A stretch of 64,000 bases of DNA, taken from positions 321,501 through 385,500 of the forward strand of contig JAWUZG010000176.1 in assembly GCA_036785705.1 (NCBI GenBank). Direction: 5' to 3'. This DNA is from Acanthornis magna. Taxonomy: Eukaryota > Chordata > Aves > Passeriformes > Acanthizidae. Made by a program: the position numbers and the translations under genes. The notes under the pieces were generated by a model that was not told where the DNA came from, ran no database searches, and saw nothing but the letters and a program-made list of their open reading frames with translations. Shown piece after piece: positions 25,906 through 36,870 of this stretch; position 1 is the first letter of the stretch, and each line of letters opens with the position of its first letter.

Positions 25906-28586
25906 ATTGAATAAACAAGAAAAGTGTAATTGGGGCAGTTCTCTAACATTAGAGAAGCCATAAAACCTAACAAAAGTAGGAAACTAATCTTTATATGTTT
26001 TTTCTAAGAATAATTTTAATTCATTCTTACAATTTTTAATCCTGATGGTAGGTAACATAGAAACCACCTCCTGTGTCCAGCAGGTGTGTGATGCAGCATC
26101 ATTGAAGCCCTCCTGAGCTGTTTGAAGATGTAAACCACTGTTCACAAGCATGGGAGTTGTCTCTTTTGTTTTCTTTCCTTTGCCATACTCAGTGTGTGCA
26201 GATAATTTCTGGATTATGTTCATCCTCAACTATGAAAAAAATTAGAATCCATTCAGAAAGCAGTAAAAGATTTCTCATCTGTTTTCATTTTAGAACATAT
26301 TTTTTTCCAACATCAATAATAAGAATGAGAACTGAATGATAAATAATTAACTAGGACTTGGACCATTTTTTGCCATAAGTGCAGACCTCAATTAAAGAGG
26401 AAATAAAATAATACAAGAAATTTAAAATAAAATCCTACTTCTACTGTACTTGAAAATCTGTAAAGGATAAGCACCTCTCATGCATCTTGATTGAATGAAT
26501 TTTAGCTTGGCTAGCATGCAAGCTCCTTAGATAAATATATATGCATTTTATTATGTTTTTCTGCTGCATATAAAGCAATACAAAAGATAATATCAGCATT
26601 TACTCCAATTTTTCATTTGATTATTTACTAACAATTTTTAGTTATAATTATTATAAGAACTGTTTTTTTTAATTTGAGAATACAGAGAAAATCAAAGAAA
26701 TCTAGAAACATCATGTTTTCAGTTGACCTTCTTGACATGAATATTTATTTGTTCTGTGTTGTTCTGGTTTGCTTAACGGACATTCGTTTTTCTCTGTTGT
26801 TTTGTTTTTTTTCTTTTATAAATGTTGACACAGCTAAATTTGAAAGATACTAAATATATTCCATTTATTAGTTTAGATTTATTCAGATATGACATTATGT
26901 TGTGTTATTCTTTCATGCATTTCTTATCTGAATCCTGCAGCCTTTTATTTATGTTTGTCACTCTCATTCTTGCACGCATTTTTCTAATCCATCTTATTCT
27001 TTAACTATGAAACATTCAAGGTAAAACTTTCTAAAAAAAAATTGTAGTAATACACAGTAAAATATGACTTTGTTTTTCAGTACTTTCCTGCTTCTTATAT
27101 TCATAATTTTTCAGTTTTTAACTCACAATCTGAAGAATCATATTTGCTTTTTAATCATAAGCCACCACACTTGTAATTGGCACAGTACTTGAAGTAGCAA
27201 GTTGTATGTGATTATGTCGGTGTCAGTTCTCAACGGTATTAATTTACTACTGTGACACTAGGAATCCCTGGAGCTACACATCCTAAACATTTTCCCTTGT
27301 CTCTGATAGTTAATGCCTTCCATAGGGAAGTTCACTTAAGATTTATGAAATCAAGCTGGTGTTCCCAAATAATGTTACCTTTTTGAATTTTTCCTTTTAA
27401 AGGAATTAAAGAGATATCTTTTGTGCTGTCTTGAATAGTAACTAGGATTTCTTTGGTCTTAAGGCAGGTGTTTTCAGCCGAATCACTTCAGTGGTGATAG
27501 TTACCTGCCTTTCTCATACAACCAATGGAAATTTTCTTTATACTGGACTAGGAGAGTTCTATTCTCTTTAAGGGCTTATGGTGTGACCCTGCAGAAACAT
27601 ACTAAGAGAACAAAACGCTTATGATCATTTTTATTCTGTAGTGAACCTCAAATATGCTAAACATTTTCTTAACACAGAAGCAAACACAAAGTCCAGTGTA
27701 TTTTCTGAAGGAGAATTGCTTTCAGACACTGAAAAAAAAAATCTAAAATATCTAAAAAAGTTGCAGTACCATGAGATATGTTATCTTAATACAACTGAAT
27801 TGTTATATTGTATAGGTTATCTTAGTATAATAGAATTGGTATTGTCTGAGCACCAGTCCTTCCTGAAGTCCCTCTTTAGTAAGGTTCTGCATATATGAGG
27901 CAACAAAACAGGGACAAAACTATTAATGACACACTACAAAATAGGCAATAATTGGAGGGGTGGGGAAAAGAAAAAAAATTATGTAATCACTGTTACCTTT
28001 TCTCCCAATTTTTCTACTCCACCTGAAGTCCTCAATGTATTCTATATTTTTGTTGACATTACAAGACTTGTTGATTTGTTATTCATTTATGAATGGACAC
28101 TAACTGATACTGATCTCAATGCCTTGTTTATTATCATCTTCTGGTGAACAAATAATTCTAAGGTGATATAACTGGAGGGAATTGTGGTCCTGAAGACAGA
28201 ATCAATATACATAGCAAAGTCTGAAGAAACATCTCTGCTTTGAAGTTCATCATGGTTAAGAAAGATTTATTTAGAAGGCACAGATAAAGACAGATGAATG
28301 GGACTCCTAAAAAGAGATAGTAGGGATAGGAGCTATGACAGATATCAGGAAAGAACAAGAGAAGGTTACTGACATCACAGACAGGTTTAATTGGAAATCG
28401 GCTCAAATCCTTCCCTGTCTGCAGTACTGGATCGGTCTAGGATCAAAGTTGCATATACAGGGAAGATGAGATACTTCCTTACTCTTTTTGTACCTTTGCA
28501 ACTCCTTAGAATAACCAATAGAGCCAGAAATAAAAACAGCAGTCAAAGCTGAATTTTATATTAAAGTAGAAAAACCCCTCTATATG
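25906..28586. other. Unique AT-rich DNA, no gene seen
   Basis: 2.7 kb with no recognisable transposon, exon or RNA gene. Open frames are under 90 codons and unlike known families. Confidence 0.55.
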
Positions 28587-29229
28587 TGTCCTGGTTTCAG
28601 CTGTGATGCAGTTGGTTTCCTTCGCAGTAGCTGGTCCAGTGCTATGCTTTGTATTCAGTGTGAGAATCACATCGAGAACACACTGATGTTTTGGCTTTTG
28701 CTAAGCAGTGTTTTCCCTGAGTCAGGGACTTGTCAGTGTCTCATGCTCTGCTGCTGAGGTGCTGCACAAGAAGCTGAGAGGAATCATGGCCAGAACAGGC
28801 AACCCGAGTGAGCCAAAGGGATATTCCAGCACCACAGAAGGTCATGACCATCACATGAACTGGTTTATAGGGTAAACCATAGCAGGTGGTAGGGAGAGGA
28901 CGAGTGCTGCTCAGAGACTTGCTGGGCAATGGTCAGTGGGTGGTGAGCAACTGTATTGTGCTTCACTTGTTTCTCTGGGTTTTATTCCCCTGTCTTTCTC
29001 TTTTTCGTTGCAGCTGTTATTTTTATTATTATTTTGTTATCACTATTATTATCACAGTGTTGTTATATTTTATTTAATTGTTTTGTTTCAGTTATCAAAC
29101 TGTTGTCATTTCAGTCCATGAGTTTTATTTATGTTTTTCAGTCTCTGTCCCACCTCACCAAGAGGGTTGGAGAGGAATCACTGAGCAACTGCCTGGGACT
29201 TAATTGCTGGTTGGGACTAAAGCACAACA
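28587..29229 (+). mobile_element. Solo LTR (family B), perfect 5-bp target duplication
   Basis: It begins TGTCCTGGTTTCAGCTG and ends CTAAAGCACAACA. The flanking pentamers 28,582-28,586 and 29,230-29,234 are both ATATG, a perfect target duplication. This start is that of a common avian ERV LTR family, recalled from general knowledge of bird genomes. Internal landmarks are GTTGGTTTCC...CAGTAGCTGGTCCAG near 28,610, AACACACTGATGTTTT near 28,680, GGTGAGCAACTGTATTGTGC near 28,942 and an A/T-rich region with TTATCAAACTG near 29,092 at the usual polyadenylation position. The 5-bp duplication points to an ERVL-type integrase. No viral genes flank it. The same family recurs, same strand, at 50,581. Confidence 0.93.
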
Positions 29230-29234
29230 ATATG

Positions 29235-30739
29235 AAAGAGTGTGTAGATATTATGTGTTAAATGATACCTGGTAGAAATGCATGAGCTCCTCTGTCATTT
29301 TGATTTGCTGCATCACTGTTGGTATCTTTCTCCTGCAGATTCTTGCCATTGTAAGTTTCCTTTCCTCCATATTTTCTGTCCTCCTTTCCATGTGAAGGAC
29401 ATTTCTATTCCTCCTTTTTTCTGTCTGTCATTGAGGGAGTCTCTTGCTGCTTTTTGCAGACTGTTAGACCCCTACAGACTGCACTTGGAACCATAAACTC
29501 TCCGACTCCTTCTCAGCCACGCAGCTTATTATAACCAAAATCTCTGAAAACTGAATGCTGAATAAATCATCTGGAGGCTTTGTCTGATCACAACTGAGAA
29601 GAGGCTCCAGCCAGACAACATGGCATATTCAATTGCACAATATAAATTACAGGATGTTTACAATCATAGCAACTTGACTAATATCATAGTAGAAATACAG
29701 TTATATATCTGTGGTATTTTGACCATATTGAGGAGTTCTAGGACTGGATAGTGAAAGAAAGTCTGTGAGCACTGCCACTGAAATGTCATTGGCATGTGAG
29801 AGGTGTTTCCATGGAAAGCTACTTATTTTTGTGGATGGACAGATTCTGAAGCAGGCTTTTCCTGTGCCAGAGAATACCAGGGTAATAAAAGCAAGTCCTT
29901 CTTTGGAGACTCGTAAGTATAATGGAAAAGAAAGTAATATATTTACTGAGCAGTAATAGAATGTTTTCTAATAACACTCAGATTGAAGTATTGCCAAGTC
30001 TTTCTTAAGGGGTAATGGAAATGATACATCTGTATGAATGAGAAAAGATTATTTTCTACAGCAATAGAATGGTTTGTTACTGTTGCCAGAAAATTTATAC
30101 TGACAAGTATACCCACGTAATTCATTGCATGACAAAGAATGTTGTATTGTCTTGTCAAAGAACATCATCATTTTAATTTAAGATGAATTGTATTTTACTA
30201 GCTGGTACAAGTAATGGAACTGATTTAAAGAAAACAGCTAAGATATTACATTAACAATTACCTGATTAGAACAGCTTAGCCCTTGATCAGGGTTGCTGGC
30301 ATTTTGAGGAAGTTACTCTGCGTGAAACAAATCATTTTACAAAAATAAAATACATTCCATAATACCAAGCTTTAAAGTTTAAGTATACCTCAAGGTATCC
30401 AAGCTGCTTCACATACTAAAGGGAAAAAATAATTCAGTCATCCTCCTCTCTGTAAGAATCCTTCTAGAAATTTATGATCCTTCTGGAGACATTTTAATAT
30501 CTCATTTTATTTGAATGATACAAAGCATGTTATTATTAGGAAAAAATCCTCAAAGGGTCTCACTTTGTTGAGTAGAAGAGGGCTGAGACAGAGCAGTACA
30601 TATTAGTGTTATTTCATGATATGTAAAAAAGGGACTTTCTTAATCTCTTTCACCTAGAAGAAAGTATGGTGTGAAATATTTTCCATGGACACTTGAAAGA
30701 ATTTTTCCAGATACATTAACGTCGAAGGGTAATGTAGAA
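29235..30739. other. Unique DNA, no gene seen
   Basis: No recognisable gene or repeat between a solo LTR and a CR1 element. Confidence 0.5.
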
Positions 30740-31141
30740 TTAACACTAGCCCATTACAAGATGAGGATGGTCACTTCACAAACAGGGACATGGGCAAGGC
30801 AGAGATGTTTAACACATCCTTGACCTCTGTCTTCAAGGCAGATGATGGACCAAGGGGGTCTCAGTGCCCTGAGCTGGAGGACCACGACTGCGAGAATGAT
30901 CAGTGGACCTTGAACTTGTGCAGGATCTGCTGCTTCACCCAGATCCCTACAAATCCTTGGGGACTGATGGGATTCATCCAAACATCCTCAAAGAGCTGGC
31001 TGGCATCATAGCATTTCTTGATGATTTTTGAGTAGCCTTGTGAATCTAGAGAGGTCCCAGGTGACTGGCAGCTGGTGAACTTTGTCCCAATTTCCAAGAA
31101 GGGAAGAAGGTGAGCCCTGAAAACTTACAGGCTTGTCAGTC
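30740..31141 (+). mobile_element. CR1 LINE, 5' part of a copy split by an LTR
   Basis: Reads as the region before and into the CR1 reverse transcriptase: GGTCACTTCACAAACAGGGA, GGCAGAGATGTTTAACAC, CTTGGGGACTGATGGGATTC, AGGTCCCAGGTGACTGGC, CCTGAAAACTTACAGGC. It stops at CTTGTCAGTC where an LTR begins and resumes at 31,730. Removing the LTR and one CARTC duplicate gives an uninterrupted CR1 GTCAGTC-TCACTTCAG join. The frame is broken by stops. Confidence 0.88.
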
Positions 31142-31729
31142 TGTTGTGGTTTAAGAAAGCTACTCCCCAGTTCAGTGCCCCCACTGAGATTCTCAAACCA
31201 CACATGGCTCTCTCACTCCCCTTCCTCTTCCTCTTCCCCTTCCCCTTCCCCTTCCCCTTCCCCTTCCCCTTCCCCTTCCCCTTCCCCTTCCCCTTCCCCT
31301 TCCCCTTCCCCTTCCCCTTCCCCTTCCCGCTGGGGCGGGACAGAGCTGAGAACCAGGGGAACAAAAGTGAAGATCATGGATTGAGATAATTACAGTTTAT
31401 TAGAAACAGGAGTGAGATAAGAAAATGAACAGTAACAACAACAACCAAAAGTACACAAAAGAGAGTGATTCACAGGCAGAAAATGCCCATGGCAGACCCT
31501 GAGACAGTGAACAACGACAGACAGCTTTCCCCCTCCACCACATTTGGGTTTTTTCCCAACTGGAAGACACATCCTTCTTCTCCAAAGCTAAAGAGTCCCT
31601 TTACCTCTGGCTCCGAACAATGACATTAGGTCATATAAAATGACATCTGGGTCCTGGCCACACCCCCTCAGTCACACCCCCTGCCAGCTACTGAAAAAAA
31701 TTAACCCTGTCCTGCCCAAAACCAGGACA
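31142..31729 (-). mobile_element. Solo LTR (family C) nested inside a CR1 element
   Basis: On the minus strand it starts TGTCCTGGTTTTGGGCAGGA and ends TTAAACCACAACA, a TG...CA LTR of 588 bp. The flanks are CAGTC (31,137-31,141) and CAATC (31,730-31,734), a 5-bp target duplication with one later change. The CR1 reading on either side joins across it, which fixes both the boundaries and the order of events. On the minus strand a TATA-like TTTTATATGACC lies near 31,640 and AATAAA lies at 31,396-31,401, consistent with U3-R-U5. The U5 part carries a large CCCCTT array. Its ends resemble family B, so the two are probably related subfamilies. Confidence 0.93.
31236..31328 (+). repeat. (CCCCTT)n hexanucleotide microsatellite
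   Basis: About 15 perfect CCCCTT units in 93 bp, preceded by imperfect CTTCCT units from about 31,219. It lies in the U5 part of the nested LTR. The lysine-glycine and proline-serine or phenylalanine-proline frames across it are only the hexamer translated. Confidence 0.97.
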
Positions 31730-33066
31730 CAATCTCACTTCAGTTCCCAGTAAAGTCATGGAAAAGATTATTCTGGGAGGTATTGAAAAACACCTGGAGG
31801 ACAACAGAGTCATCAGTCATAGCCAGCATGGCTTCATGAGGGGAAAAGTCCTGGTTATCAAACCTGATTTCCTCCTACAGTAGGGTAACCCACCTAGCTG
31901 ATCAATGGAAGCCAGATGACATAATCTTTATGGATTTTGGCAAAGCTTTCGATACTGTCTCTCCCAGGATCCTGGACAAAATGCCCAGCCCACAGCTGGA
32001 TAACAGTGTGACACAATGGGTAGTAGCCGGCTCACGGGTTGGATACCAAGTGAATGAATGGGTGACATCAGACTGGTGACCTGTCATTAGTGGGGTTCCA
32101 CAGGGCTCCATCCTCGGCCCTGTGCTCTTCAACAGCTTCATTAACAGCCTGGACAAAGGACTTGAAGGAACACTAAGTGTGAGAGACTAAATTGGGAGGA
32201 GCTGTCAACTCACTCGAGGGCTTGGAGACCCTGCAGAGAGACCTCAACAATTTAGAGAGATGGACAATCACCAGCTGTAGGGAGATTAAAAAGGACAAAT
32301 GTCAGATTCTGCCCCTGGGATGGGGCAGCCCCAGATGTACAGACACTGGGGAATGAGAGGCTGGAGAGCAGCACTGTAGAAAGGGACCTTGGGGTCCTGG
32401 TCGATCTCAAGCTGAATACGAGTCAGCAGTGTCATGGCAGCCAGGAGGGACATCCCTGTCCTGGGGGGCATCAGGCACAGCATCTCCAGCCAGGCATGGG
32501 AGTGGATTGTCCCACTCTGCTCTGCACTGGGGCAGCCTCACCTCAGGTGCTGGGGGCAGTTTTGGGCACCACAACATAAAAAAGATGTAAAGCTTTTAGA
32601 GATCATCCAAAAGAAGGGCCATGAGGATGATGAAGGGTCTGGAGGTGAAGCCGTATGAGAAGAAGCTGAGGTCACTTGGTGTGTTCAGCCTGGAGAGGAG
32701 ACTGAGGGGAGACCTCATTGGGGTCTGCAACTTCCTTGTGAGGGAAGAGGGGGGCAGGCACTGATATCTGCTCTGTGGCTACAGTGACAGGACCTGAGGG
32801 AATGGCCTGAAGTCGTGTTGGAGGATGTTCAGCCTAGGTATCAGGGAAAGGTTCTTCACCCAGACCGTGTTTGGGCACTGAAACAGCTCCCCAGAGAAAT
32901 GCTCAGAGCTCCAAGCCTGACAGAGCTCAAGAAGTGTTTGGACAATGCTCTGAGGCTCCTGGTGTGATTCTTGTGACTGTCCTGTGCAGAGCCACGAGTT
33001 GGACCCATTGATCCTGATGGATCCCTTCCAAATCAGCATGTGCTGTGATTCTCTGGTTCCATGATC
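31730..33066 (+). mobile_element. CR1 LINE, 3' part of the LTR-split copy, broken reverse transcriptase
   Basis: It continues the CR1 copy at 30,740. Reverse-transcriptase signatures are visible in separate frames: SQHGFMRG near 31,825, FMDFGKAFDTVS near 31,930 (motif A), and [14 protein letters not shown] near 32,095 (motif B). The motif C region near 32,175 is eroded: the usual FADD is replaced by a short deletion and a stop, so the catalytic aspartates are lost. The C-terminal domain and 3' UTR follow: GGGACCTTGGGGTCCTGGT, CAGCCTGGAGAGGAGACTGA, TTCTTCACCCAGACCGTG. The decayed tail is GTGATTCTCTGGTTCCATGA. Total CR1 sequence without the LTR is about 1.7 kb, so the 5' half of the element is missing. 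Confidence 0.92.
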
Positions 33067-34909
33067 TAGTCCAATCTTTTGTCAAAAAAAGAAAGAAAGC
33101 AACTAAATATATTTATACAGTAATAAAAATCCTTTCTTTTACGTATTTTGATTGTTAGAAAATAATGAGAAACTAAATAGAGCCATAATCCATAATTCCA
33201 AATCATATTAAGCCTGATGCGAGTTAACTTAGTATAAAATTGGATATTCAAGGTATCCATGATAATAATGAGGAACTACATGAAACAAGGTGAAAACAGG
33301 CAGTTACTCTGTTACATTTAACAAGCAAGACATACAAATTATCAAATTAATGTAAGCTCACTTAAATTGTTTAGTAAGAGGATTAATTTTTAAAGCAAGT
33401 TTAGGTTTATTTAAATATAACCTAGGGTTTTTGTTTTGGTTGTGTTGATTCTTTTTTCTCTTTTATTTCTGAAAAAATCCATAATTTTTTTTCAATTTCA
33501 AACATTAAAACCAAAAATTAACCTCATTTTAATTTTTTTTTTTAATGAAAACAGGAGTGTTTCCTCTAAGGAAGGACTGGCTGCCCAGTTTAGCTGATCT
33601 GTTATCAGAATACATCCCTGGATAGAGATAAACAAAACCTGTTGATTCTAACACTCTCATTCATTTATATGCTTTTAGAGAGCAGTCTGAAGTCACTACT
33701 GACACAACAGTGTATTCTATATCACAGGAATTGATTGCAGAACACAAAGTGGGGTTTCATTGTTTCAAAAGACCAATAAAAATGAAGTAAAGAGGAATCA
33801 AATATGAAGTTTCTCCTTAAATTTTCAGTGAAGATTAAATTCTCTCATGTATTGCATGTGCAAGCATTTACATCCAGACTTTATTTAGTTTTACTATATT
33901 TCCTGACTCCTCTAGCCAGCTGTTTGCTTTCATCTGGAAAAAGGCCAAGATGGAGTTTCTGAGGGATGCTCATGAGCTGTAATTTAGTTTCATGGCATAG
34001 TGGAAGGACAGTATCTGATCTGCAAAATCACAGCAGCATAGATCATATTTTATGTTGCCTGATTAGAGATTACTGATCATATATTATATTTTATGAATAG
34101 ATTATATTTCTTGAGGGGAAAAGAAATGAGCAACAAACTTAAACAACAGGAAGCTGATGCAGTCTGTCCTGAAACTTTAAGTCCATTGTCACTCTCCAGA
34201 AGTGAAACACCTAGCTTAGTGACAAGGATTTTAAATCTGTCTAGGCCAGGTTGCACTTGTTTTTCTTGAACAGTCACATCAATTAATTCTAAATTCAGCA
34301 TAAAGTTTTGGGTAGTTAGAAATTTTCTTCTTAACATGAAGTGAAGAAATGAATTAGTGAGTTACACAAAAAACCTGCCCAGATTTGACAAAATTAATTC
34401 AAAGAGGCAGTACTCTGGTTTTGAATTCCGGAGAGTGCAGGATGCCAAGTATTAAAAGTTGTATTCCTGACAGGTCATATATTTTTAGGGAGAGCAGTTT
34501 CAGGCCAAAATATAGAGTTATGTTTATGCAAACAGATGAGCTCCTCAGATGTCTAAGCAGGAATAACTGCAAAAGCATTAACACTAATACTTGTGTTGTC
34601 ACTGTATCCAGACAATGCTACCCTTAGAATTATCAAAAGGTAGGGATCTTCCATACAAACTCAGAACAGAAATATAAAATGAAACAACTGACCACTGTGA
34701 ACACTTTCCTGCTTGGAAGAGCCTACAATACAAGGAAGCAAAAGATGAAGACAATGCACAGAGGAATTTGAGGAAACAATTGGCCTGTGCTGATCATTGT
34801 GATGAACAGCAGAGAACTACTGCTCTTTGAATTCATTTGGCACATCTGGCAGGTTTTTTGTGTAACTCATTAGTACTCCATTTTGTCCTTCACCCTTCTT
34901 GTAGGATCA
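33067..34909. other. Unique AT-rich DNA, no gene seen
   Basis: 1.8 kb with no recognised gene, RNA or transposon. Confidence 0.5.
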
Positions 34910-35447
34910 TGAACCCACAACCTTACGGTCAGTGCAGCCAAGGCTGTCCCTGACTTTCACATCCATGACTTGTTCTTTCTCACTCATAAGTAGGAGGATG
35001 AGCAGAGCACTCTGCCTTCTTGGCTCCCCAGTCACCCACCATCCACATGCTCTAGAAAATCTCCAAGACTGAAACCTTCAGTTTTGTCCCTCCAAAAGAT
35101 TTCAGGGTGGTTAAAGTCTCCTGTAATGGTCAGGGCCTGTAAATGTGATGTTCCCCCCAGTAACCTGAAAAAGGCCTCAGCTACTGCTTCTTCCTGCTCA
35201 GGAGATCTGCAGCAGATCCCCCCTGCAACAGCAGCCAGGCTGGTCCCCCTGCTGAACTACATCCACAGCTCCCATCAGGCTCCGTACCCAGCCCTGGACA
35301 GAGCTCTGTGCACTCCTGCTGCTCTTTCCTGTGAAGGGCAAATCATTCTCTTCTCTTTCCTGTTCTCATTCCTGAGGAGCCTGTATCCAATAATTACAGC
35401 ACTCCTTTCTTGGGAGCTGGGTCACCACACTTCACAGATCCACTGAG
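34910..35447 (-). mobile_element. CR1 LINE fragment, endonuclease region, minus strand
   Basis: Antisense reading gives the C-terminal half of an apurinic-type (EEP) endonuclease domain of a CR1-like LINE. GDFNHPE is encoded on the minus strand at 35,101-35,121; this is the conserved GDFN motif with catalytic Asp and Asn. Other CR1 blocks in antisense are CAGTGCAGCCAAGGCTGTCC near 34,933, AGCAGAGCACTCTGCCTTCT near 35,000 and GGAGCCTGTATCCAATAATT near 35,375. It is unusual in that neither the reverse transcriptase nor the 3' tail is present, so it is an internal LINE piece, probably cut by deletion or rearrangement. It is not translatable as a whole. Confidence 0.85.
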
Positions 35448-35489
35448 CTTATAGCATTATGACAGCACTCAGAGTTTTAACTCCTTCTG

Positions 35490-35715
35490 GGTTTGTTTTT
35501 TGGTTTTTGTGTTTGGGGAGGGGGGGTTGTTTGTTTCTTTGTTTTGGTTTTTTAATTGTTTTTGTTTGGGTTTATTTTGTTTTGGTTTGGGTTTTGTTTT
35601 GTTCTGTGGGGATTGTTTTTGTTCGGTTTGTTGGCTGGTTTTTGTTTTGTTTGTTGTTTTGTTTTGTTCTTGTGTTTGTTTGCTTGTTGGGGGTTCTTCG
35701 GTTTGTTTTTTTATA
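35490..35715. repeat. GTTTT-rich low-complexity tract
   Basis: About 225 bases of T and G with GTTTT, GGTTTT and GTTTG units, including one G4-A-G7 run near 35,516. All three forward frames stay open as strings of Phe, Val, Cys and Leu, which is composition and not coding. Confidence 0.9.
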
Positions 35716-35743
35716 CAGTATGCCCTAGAGGCATTTCACTGAT

Positions 35744-36870
35744 TGTATTAGGCATGTGTGGCAAGGCTTTGGTAGCAGGGTGGTTGCAGGGGTGGCTTCT
35801 ATGAGAAGGTGCTAGAAACTTCCTTTATGTCAACAAAGCTCCAAGATAGATTCACTCAGCAGTGGTGGTAGTGGTCTGGGGTAACAGATCTAAGGGGAAA
35901 AGTTACTGCTCAGCAGCAGCTGGGAGAGAACAGTGAGAATGTGAGAGAGGAGCAGCTCTGCAGACAGCCAGGTCAGTGCAGAAGGAGGGGCAGGAGGTGC
36001 TCCAGGCACTGGAGATGAGATTCCTCAGCAGCTCGTGGTGCAGCCCACGGTGAGGCAGCTGTGCCCCTGCAGCCCTTGGCATCCACAGGGATGCAGAGAT
36101 CCTCATGCTGCTTGTAGAGGACTCCAGGCCAGAGCAGGTGAATGCTCAAAAGATTCTGTGACCTTGTGGAAAGCCCATGTCGGAGCAGGCTTCTGCCAGG
36201 ACCTGTGACTCTGTGGATAGAGGAGCCCTCGCTGGAGGAGGTTTGCTGTCAGGGCTTGTGATCCATAGCAGGAGGGTCACATGCTGGAGTGCTCTGTTCC
36301 TAAAGGACTGCACTCTGTGGAATGGACCCATGCTGGGACGGTCCATGAAGAGCTGCAGCCCACAGGAAGGATACATGCTGGAAAAGTTTGTGGAAAACTG
36401 TCCCCTGTGGCCCATGGGAAGGACTCACGTTGGAGCAATTTGAAAAGGACTGTCTTCCTTGGGAAGAACTCCAGGCTGGGATAGGAGAAGATTGTAAGTT
36501 TCTTTCTTTGCAGGTGTCAGAGGCAACATGACAAACTGACCACAACTCCTGTTCCTGTTCCCTGCACTGCGTAAGGGAAGGAGGTAGACAATTTGGGAGT
36601 AAAGTTAAGCCCGGGAAAAAGGAAGAGATAGAGCAAAGGTGTTCTAAGATTTGTTTTTATTTATTATTATTTTATTCTGATTTGATTGTCAAAAATGAAT
36701 ATCACAAGTTAAATCAGTTCTGCCCATCAAGGTAGCTGGTGAGTGATTTATCCATCCCTGCCCTTATCTCAAAGATTCATTATATTTTTCTCCCTCTGTC
36801 CAGTTGAGGAGAGGAGTGACAGAGTGTCTTTGGTGGGTGCTTGACATCCAGCCAGGGTCAAACCACCACA
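35744..36870 (+). mobile_element. Long solo LTR (family D) of an avian endogenous retrovirus
   Basis: The block runs from about TGTATTAGGCATGTGTGGCA to GGGTCAAACCACCACA. The start, the internal degenerate repeats of the GGAC(C/T)CATGCTGG type (36,240-36,430) and the CATCCAGCCAGGGTCAA end recall a known long avian ERV LTR of about 1 kb. An A/T-rich region near 36,650-36,690 (TTATTTATTATTATTTTATT) and the following U5-like region fit an LTR. No internal viral gene is present. I find no clear target duplication, and the left border near the GTTTT tract is uncertain by a few bases. Frames inside it are not genes. Confidence 0.8.

Noticed and set aside
31125..31384. Lys-Gly and Ser-Pro / Phe-Pro repeat proteins
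   Set aside because: Direct translation of the CCCCTT hexamer array in different frames.
35459..35804. Phe/Val/Cys-rich membrane-like proteins
   Set aside because: Low-complexity GTTTT tract; every forward frame is open for compositional reasons.
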